From positions 75,282 to 139,281 of the forward strand of contig JBFXFT010000003.1 of the NCBI GenBank assembly GCA_050178795.1: a DNA stretch of 64,000 nt. The letters run 5' to 3'. The notes below the pieces were generated by a model that had not been told where the DNA came from, ran no database searches, and saw only the letters and a program-made list of their open reading frames with translations. Below are positions 15,060-23,114 of this stretch, one piece after another; within the stretch, counting starts at the first letter, position 1, and every line of letters starts with the position of its first letter. Source of the DNA: STF1-184 sp050178795. GTDB lineage: Bacteria; Bacillota; Clostridia; Christensenellales; UBA1242. The position numbers were made by a program, and so were the translations under genes.

Positions 15060-16061
15060 TTAACCTATATAATCAAACTCAAATGTGCGATATTCATAAA
15101 CCGAACCGTCGGCAACCCTTTTTCTAAAATACATACGCGCTTCTTCTACTCCTGCCTGTGTTTCAAACTCAATTTCATAAATTTCAAAAACATTTCCAGG
15201 TTCACTTAAAATAATTGAAGTGCCTAAAACCTCGTAGGTTCCTGTCTTTACTTGTTGTACTCCTTCAACGTAATAACTCCAGTTAAAGGTTCCTTCAATA
15301 TTCATTGCGAATACCTCTGGCTCCTCTGCGTTTATAACTACTAACGCTTCATCTTCATAGGCTTCCATTAAAGTATATGTGTGTTCTGTTCTAAATGGAG
15401 TTGCTGGCCAAGGAATGAATGTGTTATAAATTGTTAAATCATCTAACCCAACTGTTTCGTAATAAAGATAATCAATTTCTCCAGCTGAAGTATTTAATGT
15501 GTAGTAACATTTTATCTCACTCTCGCCAGAGTCAAATGTAACATCACAGCCGTTATCGTTTTTGTATATGCCTGTTTCAATGCTTGTCCATACACCTGTT
15601 TCAGCAGTAAAACTTTCAACTAGATAACTGTTGTCACTATTTAAAGTATATCTCCTCACCTCTTGACTTGGATTAAATAAGTCTGTTCCATCTCTCATAG
15701 GTTGTTGTAAATAGTAAACACCCTCTAAGTGTGCTTGGTCTTCAAGTAAAAAGTAGGCTACAACATTTATATTGTCGTCCGCAATAAAAGTATAGGTTGC
15801 ATCTGTGCTAACTATTTGACTAGATTTTATCCAGTGCCAAAAAACATAGCCTGCTTCTGGTGTTGCAATAGCCGTTACTGTTGTACCCTCTTCATAAAGC
15901 GCACCCCCTGTTACATTGCCACCAACACTACCAGCAACTGTTATTGCGTAAACTTCACCCTCAGTGTCTGTATGCGTTCCAAATAGGTCACAGCCTGAAA
16001 ACAAAAAAGCGGAAAAACCAACAAACAGCAATACCGCAAGTGCTTTTAAACTCTTTTTCAT
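15060..16061 (-). CDS. Lipoprotein with InlB/bacterial-repeat domain
   Basis: 333 residues from the ATG at 16061, which has GGGGG 7 nt upstream; a start further upstream would only add an unlikely extension. Lipobox FLFSGC gives lipid Cys24. Residues ~40-110 match the InlB B-repeat style (GGNVTGG...GTTVTAIATPEAGYVFWHW...VVAYF), as in the lipoproteins at 34.9-38 kb. The rest is two beta-rich halves similar in style to the downstream lipoprotein at 14.2 kb (YTLNSDNSYLVE; IYKNDNG). Surface-exposed, function unknown. Confidence 0.65.
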   Translation of the reverse strand: MKKSLKALAVLLFVGFSAFLFSGCDLFGTHTDTEGEVYAITVAGSVGGNVTGGALYEEGTTVTAIATPEAGYVFWHWIKSSQIVSTDATYTFIADDNINVVAYFLLEDQAHLEGVYYLQQPMRDGTDLFNPSQEVRRYTLNSDNSYLVESFTAETGVWTSIETGIYKNDNGCDVTFDSGESEIKCYYTLNTSAGEIDYLYYETVGLDDLTIYNTFIPWPATPFRTEHTYTLMEAYEDEALVVINAEEPEVFAMNIEGTFNWSYYVEGVQQVKTGTYEVLGTSIILSEPGNVFEIYEIEFETQAGVEEARMYFRKRVADGSVYEYRTFEFDYIG

Positions 16062-16088
16062 ATTTTTACCCCCAATATTGATAATGAT

Positions 16089-16116
16089 AGTATACAGCAA
16101 AATAATACAAAGTCAA
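16089..16116 (-). promoter_or_regulatory. Promoter of the bacterial-repeat lipoprotein
   Basis: TTGACT, 16-nt spacer, TATACT; 28 nt upstream of the ATG at 16061. Confidence 0.6.
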
Positions 16117-16149
16117 AATTATTTAAATATTATACTACAATTAATTTGT

Positions 16150-16178
16150 TTGACTTTTTTAGTGCAATATTCTATCTT
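16150..16178 (+). promoter_or_regulatory. Promoter of the small membrane protein gene
   Basis: TTGACT, 17-nt spacer, TATCTT; 17 nt before the ATG at 16196. Confidence 0.5.
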
Positions 16179-16195
16179 ATTTAAGAGGTTTAGTT

Positions 16196-16633
16196 ATGAA
16201 ATTAAAACAATTATCACCCATTAATATATTTAAAACCATATTTTTAAGCATGCTTTATTTATTTGGGCTTGCTTTTTTAATTTTTGCTTTTTATTTTGTT
16301 AAAAACTTGATTGGACTAGCAAATAATTTTGAATTTTCACTTTTGTTCATTGGGGGTATGTTTTTGAAGTCCATTGGTCTAATGGTAAATTTACTTCTTG
16401 CATATAAGTTTTTTATTAAACTAATTATTAAAAATAAAGGCGTAATAAAAGCAAAAAATCCTACACTTGTCTTTCTTGGACTATTAATAGCCAATATAAT
16501 TTTGAACGATGTAATAATATCGCTTTGCACAATAAACTTTAGCCTAAGTCTAACCATAGCTAATATTATTGCCTTTGTGCTACTGTATGTTTTAAATAAA
16601 CTTGTAAAAGGACGTTTGACAAAAAAGTCTTAG
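16196..16633 (+). CDS. Four-helix membrane protein of unknown function
   Basis: 145 residues with four predicted membrane segments (about 12-36, 46-72, 86-105, 108-130) and short basic loops. No catalytic or binding motif is recognised; the general form is like small DUF2975-type membrane proteins, but I cannot show homology, and the HTH partner typical of those is absent. RBS AGAGG lies 7 nt before the ATG, and both a promoter and a terminator flank it, so it is expressed alone. Confidence 0.6.
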   Translation: MKLKQLSPINIFKTIFLSMLYLFGLAFLIFAFYFVKNLIGLANNFEFSLLFIGGMFLKSIGLMVNLLLAYKFFIKLIIKNKGVIKAKNPTLVFLGLLIANIILNDVIISLCTINFSLSLTIANIIAFVLLYVLNKLVKGRLTKKS

Positions 16634-16646
16634 AATTAATATTGAT

Positions 16647-16679
16647 AAAAAACAACCGATATAAACTCGGTTGTTTTTT
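16647..16679 (+). terminator. Terminator of the small membrane protein gene
   Basis: AAAACAACCGA pairs with TCGGTTGTTTT around a 7-nt loop, with a T run. It may also stop minus-strand transcripts from the tRNA region. Confidence 0.85.
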
Positions 16680-16685
16680 ATTTTA

Positions 16686-16735
16686 AATTGGTGTTCCCAG
16701 TAGGAATTGAACCTACAACTAGCCCTTAGGAGGGG
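16686..16735 (-). repeat. 50-bp direct repeat, copy 1 (3' half of decayed tRNA-Arg)
   Basis: Identical over 50 bp to 16824-16873. Covers the tRNA from the anticodon loop to CCA plus 3 bp beyond. Confidence 0.95.
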
Positions 16736-16777
16736 TCTTGATTTATGCGGAGCATAAATTTGTTTAGCCATAGCGAA
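16689..16777 (-). pseudogene. Decayed tRNA-Arg(CCT) copy
   Basis: The 3' part, from the anticodon loop through the T-arm to CCA, is identical to the intact tRNA-Arg 138 bp away. The 5' part is degenerate: CTATGGCTAAAC corresponds to CTATAGTTAAAC of the intact gene, but the acceptor 5' strand no longer pairs. A perfect inverted repeat (ATTTATGC, GGA, GCATAAAT; 16741-16759) interrupts the D-arm/anticodon-arm region. It is unlikely to make a working tRNA. Confidence 0.7.
16741..16759. repeat. 19-bp palindrome inside the decayed tRNA copy
   Basis: Perfect 8-bp arms (ATTTATGC / GCATAAAT) around GGA; absent from the intact tRNA. Confidence 0.8.
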
Positions 16778-16823
16778 AGCGAACGCCAACAAGCCCCAAG
16801 CACATTAAATATTTTTTATTTTT

Positions 16824-16873
16824 AATTGGTGTTCCCAGTAGGAATTGAACCTACAACTAGCCCTTAGGAGGGG
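16824..16873 (-). repeat. 50-bp direct repeat, copy 2 (within intact tRNA-Arg)
   Basis: Second copy of the 50-bp identity; forms the 3' half of the functional tRNA. Confidence 0.95.
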
Positions 16874-16901
16874 CTTGTTATATCCGTTTAACTATAGGAA
16901 C
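16827..16901 (-). tRNA. tRNA-Arg(CCT)
   Basis: 75 nt with encoded CCA. Acceptor GTTCCTA pairs with TGGGAAC (one G-T), with discriminator A; T8 and the D-arm follow. The anticodon stem AGCCC/GGGCT encloses loop CTCCTAA, giving anticodon CCT (reads AGG). The T-arm TAGG-TTCAATT-CCTA is canonical. It should be functional. Confidence 0.95.
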
Positions 16902-16917
16902 ATAAAGTTTCTTTTGT

Positions 16918-16946
16918 ATTATAGCAAACATTATTTGTTTTTTCAA
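16918..16946 (-). promoter_or_regulatory. Promoter of tRNA-Arg(CCT)
   Basis: TTGAAA, 17-nt spacer, TATAAT; 16 nt upstream of the tRNA 5' end. Confidence 0.7.
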
Positions 16947-17010
16947 TAAATTTAGACAAATATGTTTTAGTATATTTGTTTTTTGCCTTTTTATTTTATT
17001 ATAGATAAAT

Positions 17011-17038
17011 TTGTTATATTTTTGGATAGCATTATGAT
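17011..17038 (+). promoter_or_regulatory. Promoter of the Gfo/Idh/MocA gene
   Basis: TTGTTA, 16-nt spacer, TATGAT; 36 nt before the ATG. Confidence 0.45.
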
Positions 17039-17074
17039 AAAATTAATTAACTATTAAAACTTTGAGGAAGATAT

Positions 17075-18001
17075 ATGAAAGACAAAATTAGAATTGGCAT
17101 TGTAGGTTTGGGTCATATCGCAGACGCACACATACAGGGACTAAAAAACAACAGCGATAAATATGAAATTTATGCTACTTGCGACAGCATGGCAGACAGA
17201 AAAAGTATAGCGGACGAATTAGGGTGCATATTTTATAACGACTATAAAAAGTTAGCAAAAGATAAAAACATAGACATCATTTTAATTTTAACCCCACCAA
17301 CAACACACTACGAAATAGCACTTGAAATGTTACAAAACAAAAAGCACACAATTATTGAAAAACCAGGAGTTGTAGACATAAACCACTTATATCATTTGAT
17401 TGAAGTGGCAAAAGAAAATGGCGTTACGGTTGATGTTATTTTTCACTGGTGTTTTGGAAGTGAAGTTCTTTATTTAAAAGACCACTTTAAAGAATATGGC
17501 AAACTACTTAGAGTAGAGAGTAATGTATTTGACCCATACACGGATAAAAACGGTCAAATAAAAGATGAAAGAGTTGACCTAAACGGTGCTTGGAATGATA
17601 GTGGTATAAATGTTTTATCTATGTTATCTAATTTTTTAGACATAAAAAAAATAAAACTAGACAACGAAAGAATAGAGTATGACCCCATATATGAACTACC
17701 TGTTTATGCAAGTAAAAAATATTTATATGAAGATGTTGAAATTTTAATATCGGCAGATTGGCGCCAAAACAGAAATCACAAATACACCAACTTCTTTTTT
17801 GAAAACGGCACTTTATTTGTGCATCACACGGCACAAGACATTTGGTTCAATGCCAAAAGAGTTGCCACATTTTATAGCGAAAATCGTCTCAATAGCCACT
17901 ACACAAACCTATTTAGAATATATGACTTAAAGACGACAGAACATGAAAATACAATACTTTTACATAAACTATTACTTCAAACACTTAAAAAGAAAATGTA
18001 A
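17075..18001 (+). CDS. Gfo/Idh/MocA-family NAD(P)-dependent oxidoreductase
   Basis: 308 residues. Rossmann start IRIGIVGLGHIADAHI binds the dinucleotide; LTPPTTH and the family's EKP (IIEKPGVVD) follow, with a substrate-binding alpha/beta half after residue ~120 (DVIFHWCFGSEV). Members oxidise or epimerise sugars and cyclitols, or reduce related substrates; the specificity cannot be read here. The C-terminal half is slightly shorter than usual for the family (~330-350). RBS GAGGA lies 8 nt before the ATG. It is a single-gene unit with its own terminator. Confidence 0.88.
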   Translation: MKDKIRIGIVGLGHIADAHIQGLKNNSDKYEIYATCDSMADRKSIADELGCIFYNDYKKLAKDKNIDIILILTPPTTHYEIALEMLQNKKHTIIEKPGVVDINHLYHLIEVAKENGVTVDVIFHWCFGSEVLYLKDHFKEYGKLLRVESNVFDPYTDKNGQIKDERVDLNGAWNDSGINVLSMLSNFLDIKKIKLDNERIEYDPIYELPVYASKKYLYEDVEILISADWRQNRNHKYTNFFFENGTLFVHHTAQDIWFNAKRVATFYSENRLNSHYTNLFRIYDLKTTEHENTILLHKLLLQTLKKKM

Positions 18002-18002
18002 C

Positions 18003-18030
18003 AAAAAAGCAAGTTTAAAACTTGCTTTTT
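18003..18030 (+). terminator. Bidirectional terminator
   Basis: AAAAAGCAAGTTT and AACTTGCTTTTT stem between convergent genes; T runs on both strands. Confidence 0.85.
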
Positions 18031-18795
18031 TTATAATTCTTTTTCTTGTTGTGGTGCAAAATTAAAATAGTCTGCGTCGTGCAATCTTTCAACTAAATTG
18101 TTGTCCGTATCGGTGTAACTAAGCAATCTGCCCGAATTTAATAATAGCATACTCATATAGCCACCCCTATTGTCAAAAAATGGATGATTAATTATTTGTT
18201 GCAAATATGGGTCGGTAATCTTCTCGCCATTTTCAATTATAAATACAGTGAAGGGTCTTTGATATTTTGGGTTTTTGTAGCCACCAATTATGCTTTTTAT
18301 GTCGCCAAAGTCGACAAATTTAAAGTCCGAAGCACTAAATGCGTCCAAATTGCCCTCTTTATAAAACTCTATTTGTTTTTCTATTTCTACAATATTTATA
18401 TAATCGCTTCTAAAGCCTGCTTGCTGTACCATATTTAAATAAAGATAATTGGTTAAATGCATAATGTTAAAATATTTATAAAGAAATTGCCCCGATTTAA
18501 ACTGTATGGCTTCGCTCGTCGTTGGCTTATATTCTGGATTTTTAAAACTCTCTTTCTTAGAAAAATATTCTTTAATGTTTGGGTTATAAATTGCAAACTT
18601 TTTAAAAACATTGTAATCTTTTTGTAGTTCCCTCGCGTCTAAAACCACAAGTCTTGTTCCTACATTATTGTTTTTAATGACTTGCCTTGCTTTTTCAATA
18701 AGATTTTGTTGCAAGGTGCTGTCAATATTTTCAACAATTTGGTATCTATTAGTCAAACTATTAACAATAACATCAATCTGTTGTTCCATATCCAT
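18031..18795 (-). CDS. Hypothetical cytosolic protein
   Basis: 254 residues from the ATG at 18795, which has GGGGGA 7 nt upstream; an ATG 15 nt further up is placed less well. No signal, membrane segment or recognised catalytic motif. The sequence is rich in Tyr, Asn and Gln, with phrases such as FVDFGDIKSIIGGYKNPKYQRPF and INHPFFDNRGGYMSM. I do not recognise a family. It is convergent with the oxidoreductase and divergent from leuS. Confidence 0.6.
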   Translation of the reverse strand: MDMEQQIDVIVNSLTNRYQIVENIDSTLQQNLIEKARQVIKNNNVGTRLVVLDARELQKDYNVFKKFAIYNPNIKEYFSKKESFKNPEYKPTTSEAIQFKSGQFLYKYFNIMHLTNYLYLNMVQQAGFRSDYINIVEIEKQIEFYKEGNLDAFSASDFKFVDFGDIKSIIGGYKNPKYQRPFTVFIIENGEKITDPYLQQIINHPFFDNRGGYMSMLLLNSGRLLSYTDTDNNLVERLHDADYFNFAPQQEKEL

Positions 18796-18914
18796 AAAAT
18801 ATTCCCCCATTCATTATTATTTTACTAAAAAACATATCTCTTTGTCAATATTCAATATAATTAAGATTTTTTTAATCAACACTTGCGCAAAATTACTATT
18901 TTTTTGCCTATTTA

Positions 18915-18943
18915 TTGACAAGTAAACCTAAAAAGTTTATTAT
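18915..18943 (+). promoter_or_regulatory. Promoter of leuS
   Basis: Consensus TTGACA, 17-nt spacer, TATTAT; 35 nt before the ATG. No T-box leader fits in this gap. Confidence 0.75.
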
Positions 18944-18978
18944 TTAGTTATTACAAATTGTATTGGAGAAAAAACATT

Positions 18979-21405
18979 ATGGACTTTACTAAAATTGAAA
19001 AGAAGTGGCAAGAAAAATGGAAAAACGAAAGATTATATTCATTTGACACAAAGCATCTCGACAAGAAGTACTATGTTCTTGAGATGTTTTCATATCCTAG
19101 CGGAGCAAAATTGCACCTTGGACACTGGTGGAATTTTGGCTTAACCGATAGTTTTGCGCGCCTTAAAAGAATGCAAGGCTACAATGTCTTTCACCCAATG
19201 GGGTTTGACAGTTTTGGTTTGCCTGCAGAAAACTATGCAATAAAAACAGGTATTCACCCAAAAGACTCTACCTACAAAAACATAGCGGTTATGGAAGAGC
19301 AATTAAAAAATATGGGTGCAACTTTTGACTGGGACTACACGCTTAGAACAAGTGACCCAGAATATTATAAATGGACTCAATGGCTATTTTTGGAGTTATT
19401 TAAAAATGGTTTAGCCTATCAAAAATATGCGCCTGTAAACTGGTGCACCAGTTGTAACACTGTTCTAGCAAACGAACAAGTTATAAACGGACACTGCGAA
19501 AGGTGCGACAGTGTGGTAATAAAGAAAAACCTTACACAATGGTTCTTTAAAATTACAGACTATGCAGAAGAATTATTGAGTGGTTTAAATAGAATTGACT
19601 GGCCTGAAAAGACAAAAGTTTTGCAAACAAATTGGATAGGCAAAAGCGTAGGCAGTGAAGTTGTATTTAAAACAGAAACAGGCAAAGAAATTAGGACTTT
19701 TACAAGTCGTATTGATACCCTATTTGGTGTTACTTGGGTGGTTTTAGCCCCAGAGCACGAAATGGTAAAAGGACTAACAAAAAAAGAGCACGCTAAAGCG
19801 GTAGAAGCCTATATAATTGAGGCGAGCAAAAAAGATGACATAGAGCGCCAAAGCACAACAGCAGAAAAAACTGGTGTGTTTACAGGCAGTTATGTAATAA
19901 ACCCTATAAATAACGAAAAAGTGCCAGTATACGTTGCCGATTATGTATTGAATAGTTATGGCACAGGAGCGGTTATGGGTGTTGCAGCACATGACACAAG
20001 AGACTATGACTTTGCAGTAAAATATAATATTCCTATTAAAAGGGTAATAAAAGGCGAAAACGGAAACGATGATTTGCCATTTACCGAATACGGTATTTTG
20101 GTAAACAGTGGTGAATTTAACGGTTTAACAAGTGAAGATGCAAGGCAAGCAATAACTAAAAAACTTGAAAACAAAAATTTGGGAAACTTGAAAACAAATT
20201 ACAGATTAAGGGATTGGTCTGTAAGTCGTCAACGCTATTGGGGCTGTCCTATTCCAATTATACATTGCCCTAAATGTGGAGCAGTTGCAGTGCCAGAAAA
20301 AGATTTACCAGTTATGCTTCCTTACGATGTTGACTGGAGCCCAACAGGCAGAAGCCCACTAAGCAAAAATGATGAGTATATGCATACAACTTGTCCTAAA
20401 TGTGGTGGAGAGGCTCACAGAGACCCAGACACACTTGACACATTTACTTGCAGTAGTTGGTACTATTTGCGCTACCCTAACGCAAGAAACAACAAAGTTG
20501 CCTTTGATAAAGAATTTACAAACAAACTTTTACCAGTAGACAAATATGTTGGCGGTGTAGAGCACGCAACAGGGCACCTACTTTATTCAAGGTTTATAAC
20601 AAAGTTCTTGCACGACAAAGGATATTTGAATTTTGATGAGCCATTTACAAGTCTAGTGCATCAAGGCGTTATTTTGGGACCAGACGGCAACAAAATGAGT
20701 AAGAGTAAAGGTAACACAGTTAGCCCAGACGAATACATAAAAGAATATGGCTCTGACGCACTACGTCTTTACCTTATGTTTGGCTTTAACTACATAGATG
20801 GCGGTCCTTGGACGCACGACGGAATAAAGGCAATAAGCAAATTTATGGATAGAGTTGAAAGAATTGTAGACATAGTAAAAGACCTAAACAACAATGTTTC
20901 AACCTTTGGCTCTGACGAAAAAGAACTAGACTATGTAAGAAACAACACAATAAATGAAGTAAATAAAAACTTTGAAAACTTTGGTTTTAATACAAGCGTT
21001 GCAAGAATTATGGAACTAGTAAACGCTATGTATAACTACAACAAGGGCGAAGACTTAAATGCAAAATTCTTTAAAGAAGTTACACTTGATTTAATTAGAT
21101 TACTTGCGCCTTGTGCCCCACACTTCAGTGAAGAGTTGTGGCAAATAATGGGTAATAAAGAGAGCGTATTTAAAGAAAAATACCCAACAGCAGACGAAAG
21201 TAAACTTATTAGAAACGAAGTTGAAATTGTTATTCAAATAAATTCTAAAATTATTGAAAAACAAGTACTTGCAAGCGACTTAGAGGACAGTGAAGTAGAA
21301 AAATTAGCCCTACAAAATGAAAGAGTATTGGAAAAGTTGCAAGGCAGAAAGCCTATAAAAGTAGTCGTAATAAAAAACAGGCTAATAAACTTAATTGTTA
21401 AATAA
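18979..21405 (+). CDS. leuS: Leucyl-tRNA synthetase
   Basis: 808 residues, normal for bacterial LeuRS. Charges tRNA-Leu in the cytosol. ATG at 18979 is chosen over a TTG at 18958 because GGAG at 18965-18968 then serves as its RBS. Class I motifs are intact: PSGAKLHLGH (HLGH ~46-49) and KMSKSKGN near residue 572. The zinc-ribbon-like CTSCNTVLANEQ...CERC (~160-180), the CP1 editing insertion (DTLFGVTWVVLAPEH, GTGAVMGVAAHDTRDYDFA) and the CPKCG pair in the Leu-specific region are also seen. Single-gene transcript with a strong promoter and terminator. Confidence 0.98.
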   Translation: MDFTKIEKKWQEKWKNERLYSFDTKHLDKKYYVLEMFSYPSGAKLHLGHWWNFGLTDSFARLKRMQGYNVFHPMGFDSFGLPAENYAIKTGIHPKDSTYKNIAVMEEQLKNMGATFDWDYTLRTSDPEYYKWTQWLFLELFKNGLAYQKYAPVNWCTSCNTVLANEQVINGHCERCDSVVIKKNLTQWFFKITDYAEELLSGLNRIDWPEKTKVLQTNWIGKSVGSEVVFKTETGKEIRTFTSRIDTLFGVTWVVLAPEHEMVKGLTKKEHAKAVEAYIIEASKKDDIERQSTTAEKTGVFTGSYVINPINNEKVPVYVADYVLNSYGTGAVMGVAAHDTRDYDFAVKYNIPIKRVIKGENGNDDLPFTEYGILVNSGEFNGLTSEDARQAITKKLENKNLGNLKTNYRLRDWSVSRQRYWGCPIPIIHCPKCGAVAVPEKDLPVMLPYDVDWSPTGRSPLSKNDEYMHTTCPKCGGEAHRDPDTLDTFTCSSWYYLRYPNARNNKVAFDKEFTNKLLPVDKYVGGVEHATGHLLYSRFITKFLHDKGYLNFDEPFTSLVHQGVILGPDGNKMSKSKGNTVSPDEYIKEYGSDALRLYLMFGFNYIDGGPWTHDGIKAISKFMDRVERIVDIVKDLNNNVSTFGSDEKELDYVRNNTINEVNKNFENFGFNTSVARIMELVNAMYNYNKGEDLNAKFFKEVTLDLIRLLAPCAPHFSEELWQIMGNKESVFKEKYPTADESKLIRNEVEIVIQINSKIIEKQVLASDLEDSEVEKLALQNERVLEKLQGRKPIKVVVIKNRLINLIVK

Positions 21406-21412
21406 CAAGCAT

Positions 21413-21441
21413 AAAAAAAGAGAGTTCAAACTCTCTTTTTT
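21413..21441 (+). terminator. Bidirectional terminator after leuS
   Basis: AAAAAGAGAGTT and ACTCTCTTTTT stem with a tiny loop and T run; also serves the convergent gene ending at 21454. Confidence 0.85.
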
Positions 21442-21453
21442 ATTGATATTTTT

Positions 21454-23034
21454 TTAATCTAGTGTGTTTTCATTTGTCAACACATTAATTTTTCCAGTCG
21501 TAGATTGAACGCTTAAAGTATTGTCTACATATAGGTTAGCACTTCCACCACTTAAAATTTGAACTGTGTATCCATAAGTCATAGATGCAGGTGCAGTTGT
21601 ATTTACCTCGTGATCTATAAGGTCGCTTGATTGCCAAGAAGTTTTATAAGCACTTCCAACTTGAATGTTGACATCTCCACTTTGAGTGTAAACATTTAAA
21701 GTGTGCTCGTCAATAGGTACTCTAACAATCGATTCTCTTCTTCCACAAACTATTGTGTTGTGTCCGTTAATAACTAAGAAGTCAGCAATGATTTGTGCTG
21801 TACTGCTCTCTGCAACTGCTAGACTTGTCAATGTTCTCAAATTTGTAGCGGTAATGTTGCCCTCTGTTGTTGTAACCTCTAAAGTTTTAAATGAATCTGC
21901 TTGTTCTATGTTCTTTAACAAATTAGCATCAAGTGCATAGTTTACTATTACATCGCCATAAGTTGTTTGAATGTATGTATCATAGTAAGCGTTTAAAACT
22001 GTTATGCTGCCCCTATCTGCCTCTGCGTGAAGTTCATAGTAACAGTCGCCAATTTCTATGTTTCCGTTATCCGAATTTATGCTTGCTTGATATAGACTGC
22101 TTTCTGCCTCGCCTATGCTGTTAATTGTTATGGTATTGTAACCGCTTGTTATGGTTACGTTTTTCATTACTTTATCTATTGTCGCTTCGCCGTTTACTGT
22201 GGTAATTGTAAGTCCGCCATCAATTGTTCCTGTATATAATAGACCATTATCGGCATACACACTTACATCGCCTGCAACATCGCCAACTTTGACTGCTGGA
22301 TTGTCACCTAAAATATTTAAATCTCCGCCTACATTGTAGAAATAAGTTTGTGCATCATTTGCAAAATTAAAACTGCCAATTTCGCTATCTATTACAACAT
22401 TACCTGCAACATTGCCAAAAATGTTTGTAATTCCAGCACCATTTGTTATTGATAGAGTGCTAGCGCTATTCATTGTAAAGTTTTGAATTGCCATAGCTGC
22501 TTTTCCGTTTGTAATCGTTATATCATTTGTTTCTAAAACTGTGCCAGCAGTACCTAGGGTTACTGAACCACCATGGCTATTAACTATAATTTCCTTTTCG
22601 CTAGAAATATTAGGAAAGCCAACTCTTAAAGAAGCGTCTGTATATAAAATTAGTCCGCTGGTTGGTTCAACTGTTGAAATGTGTATTGTTTTTGTTACAC
22701 TATCATAATTGATGGCATAACTAAATTCTGTTTCGCCAGAATTAGCAAAGCCAACGGCGTTATTGGTAAAGGTCACTTGCACTTGACCAAGGTCGTCCTC
22801 TTGAGGGAAAACCTCAACATTGAACTTGTAGGTATCTACCTCTATTATTTCATACTCAGATAAGTGCTCGGTGTAATTGTCGTAAAACTCCGTTCCGCTA
22901 CCTGAAATAAAATAAAATCCAAAGATTTGGCTATTTGGCACCAAATACAAATATGACGCCGAAACAAGACCTGCAACAATTGCCAGTCCTAACAGTATTA
23001 TCATATATGAAATTATTTTTTTTGCTAAATCCAT
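21454..23034 (-). CDS. Membrane-anchored DUF4097-like (putative adhesin) protein
   Basis: 526 residues from the ATG at 23034, which has AGGTG 6 nt upstream; a GTG 9 nt further up is less likely. One membrane segment (~8-30) leads to a long extracellular part made of short parallel strands (VTITSGYNTITINSIGEA, GNIEIGDCYYELHAEADRGSITVL), the beta-helix pattern of DUF4097/DUF2807 proteins. Those are often annotated as adhesins but are seldom characterised. No wall-sorting signal; function unknown. Own promoter, single gene. Confidence 0.65.
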   Translation of the reverse strand: MDLAKKIISYMIILLGLAIVAGLVSASYLYLVPNSQIFGFYFISGSGTEFYDNYTEHLSEYEIIEVDTYKFNVEVFPQEDDLGQVQVTFTNNAVGFANSGETEFSYAINYDSVTKTIHISTVEPTSGLILYTDASLRVGFPNISSEKEIIVNSHGGSVTLGTAGTVLETNDITITNGKAAMAIQNFTMNSASTLSITNGAGITNIFGNVAGNVVIDSEIGSFNFANDAQTYFYNVGGDLNILGDNPAVKVGDVAGDVSVYADNGLLYTGTIDGGLTITTVNGEATIDKVMKNVTITSGYNTITINSIGEAESSLYQASINSDNGNIEIGDCYYELHAEADRGSITVLNAYYDTYIQTTYGDVIVNYALDANLLKNIEQADSFKTLEVTTTEGNITATNLRTLTSLAVAESSTAQIIADFLVINGHNTIVCGRRESIVRVPIDEHTLNVYTQSGDVNIQVGSAYKTSWQSSDLIDHEVNTTAPASMTYGYTVQILSGGSANLYVDNTLSVQSTTGKINVLTNENTLD

Positions 23035-23064
23035 TATCAACACCTACCTTTACTTTATATTAAT

Positions 23065-23093
23065 ATTATATAACGTATTTTTAATTTTTGCAA
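23065..23093 (-). promoter_or_regulatory. Promoter of the DUF4097-like gene
   Basis: TTGCAA, 17-nt spacer, TATAAT; 30 nt upstream of the ATG. Confidence 0.65.
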
Positions 23094-23114
23094 TAACAAT
23101 TAATTATTGACGCA

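Noticed and set aside
16592..16792. 66-codon frame running through the tRNA-Arg copy
   Set aside because: Its DNA is the tRNA pseudogene and terminator; no RBS.
16686..16901. Attachment sites bounding an integrated element
   Set aside because: Only 88 bp lie between the two repeats; no integrase or cargo is present. At most a scar.
18811..18957. T-box riboswitch before leuS (and before alaS)
   Set aside because: The spacers are short and AT-rich; no T-box consensus, specifier stem or antiterminator is visible, and each has a plain promoter close to the gene.
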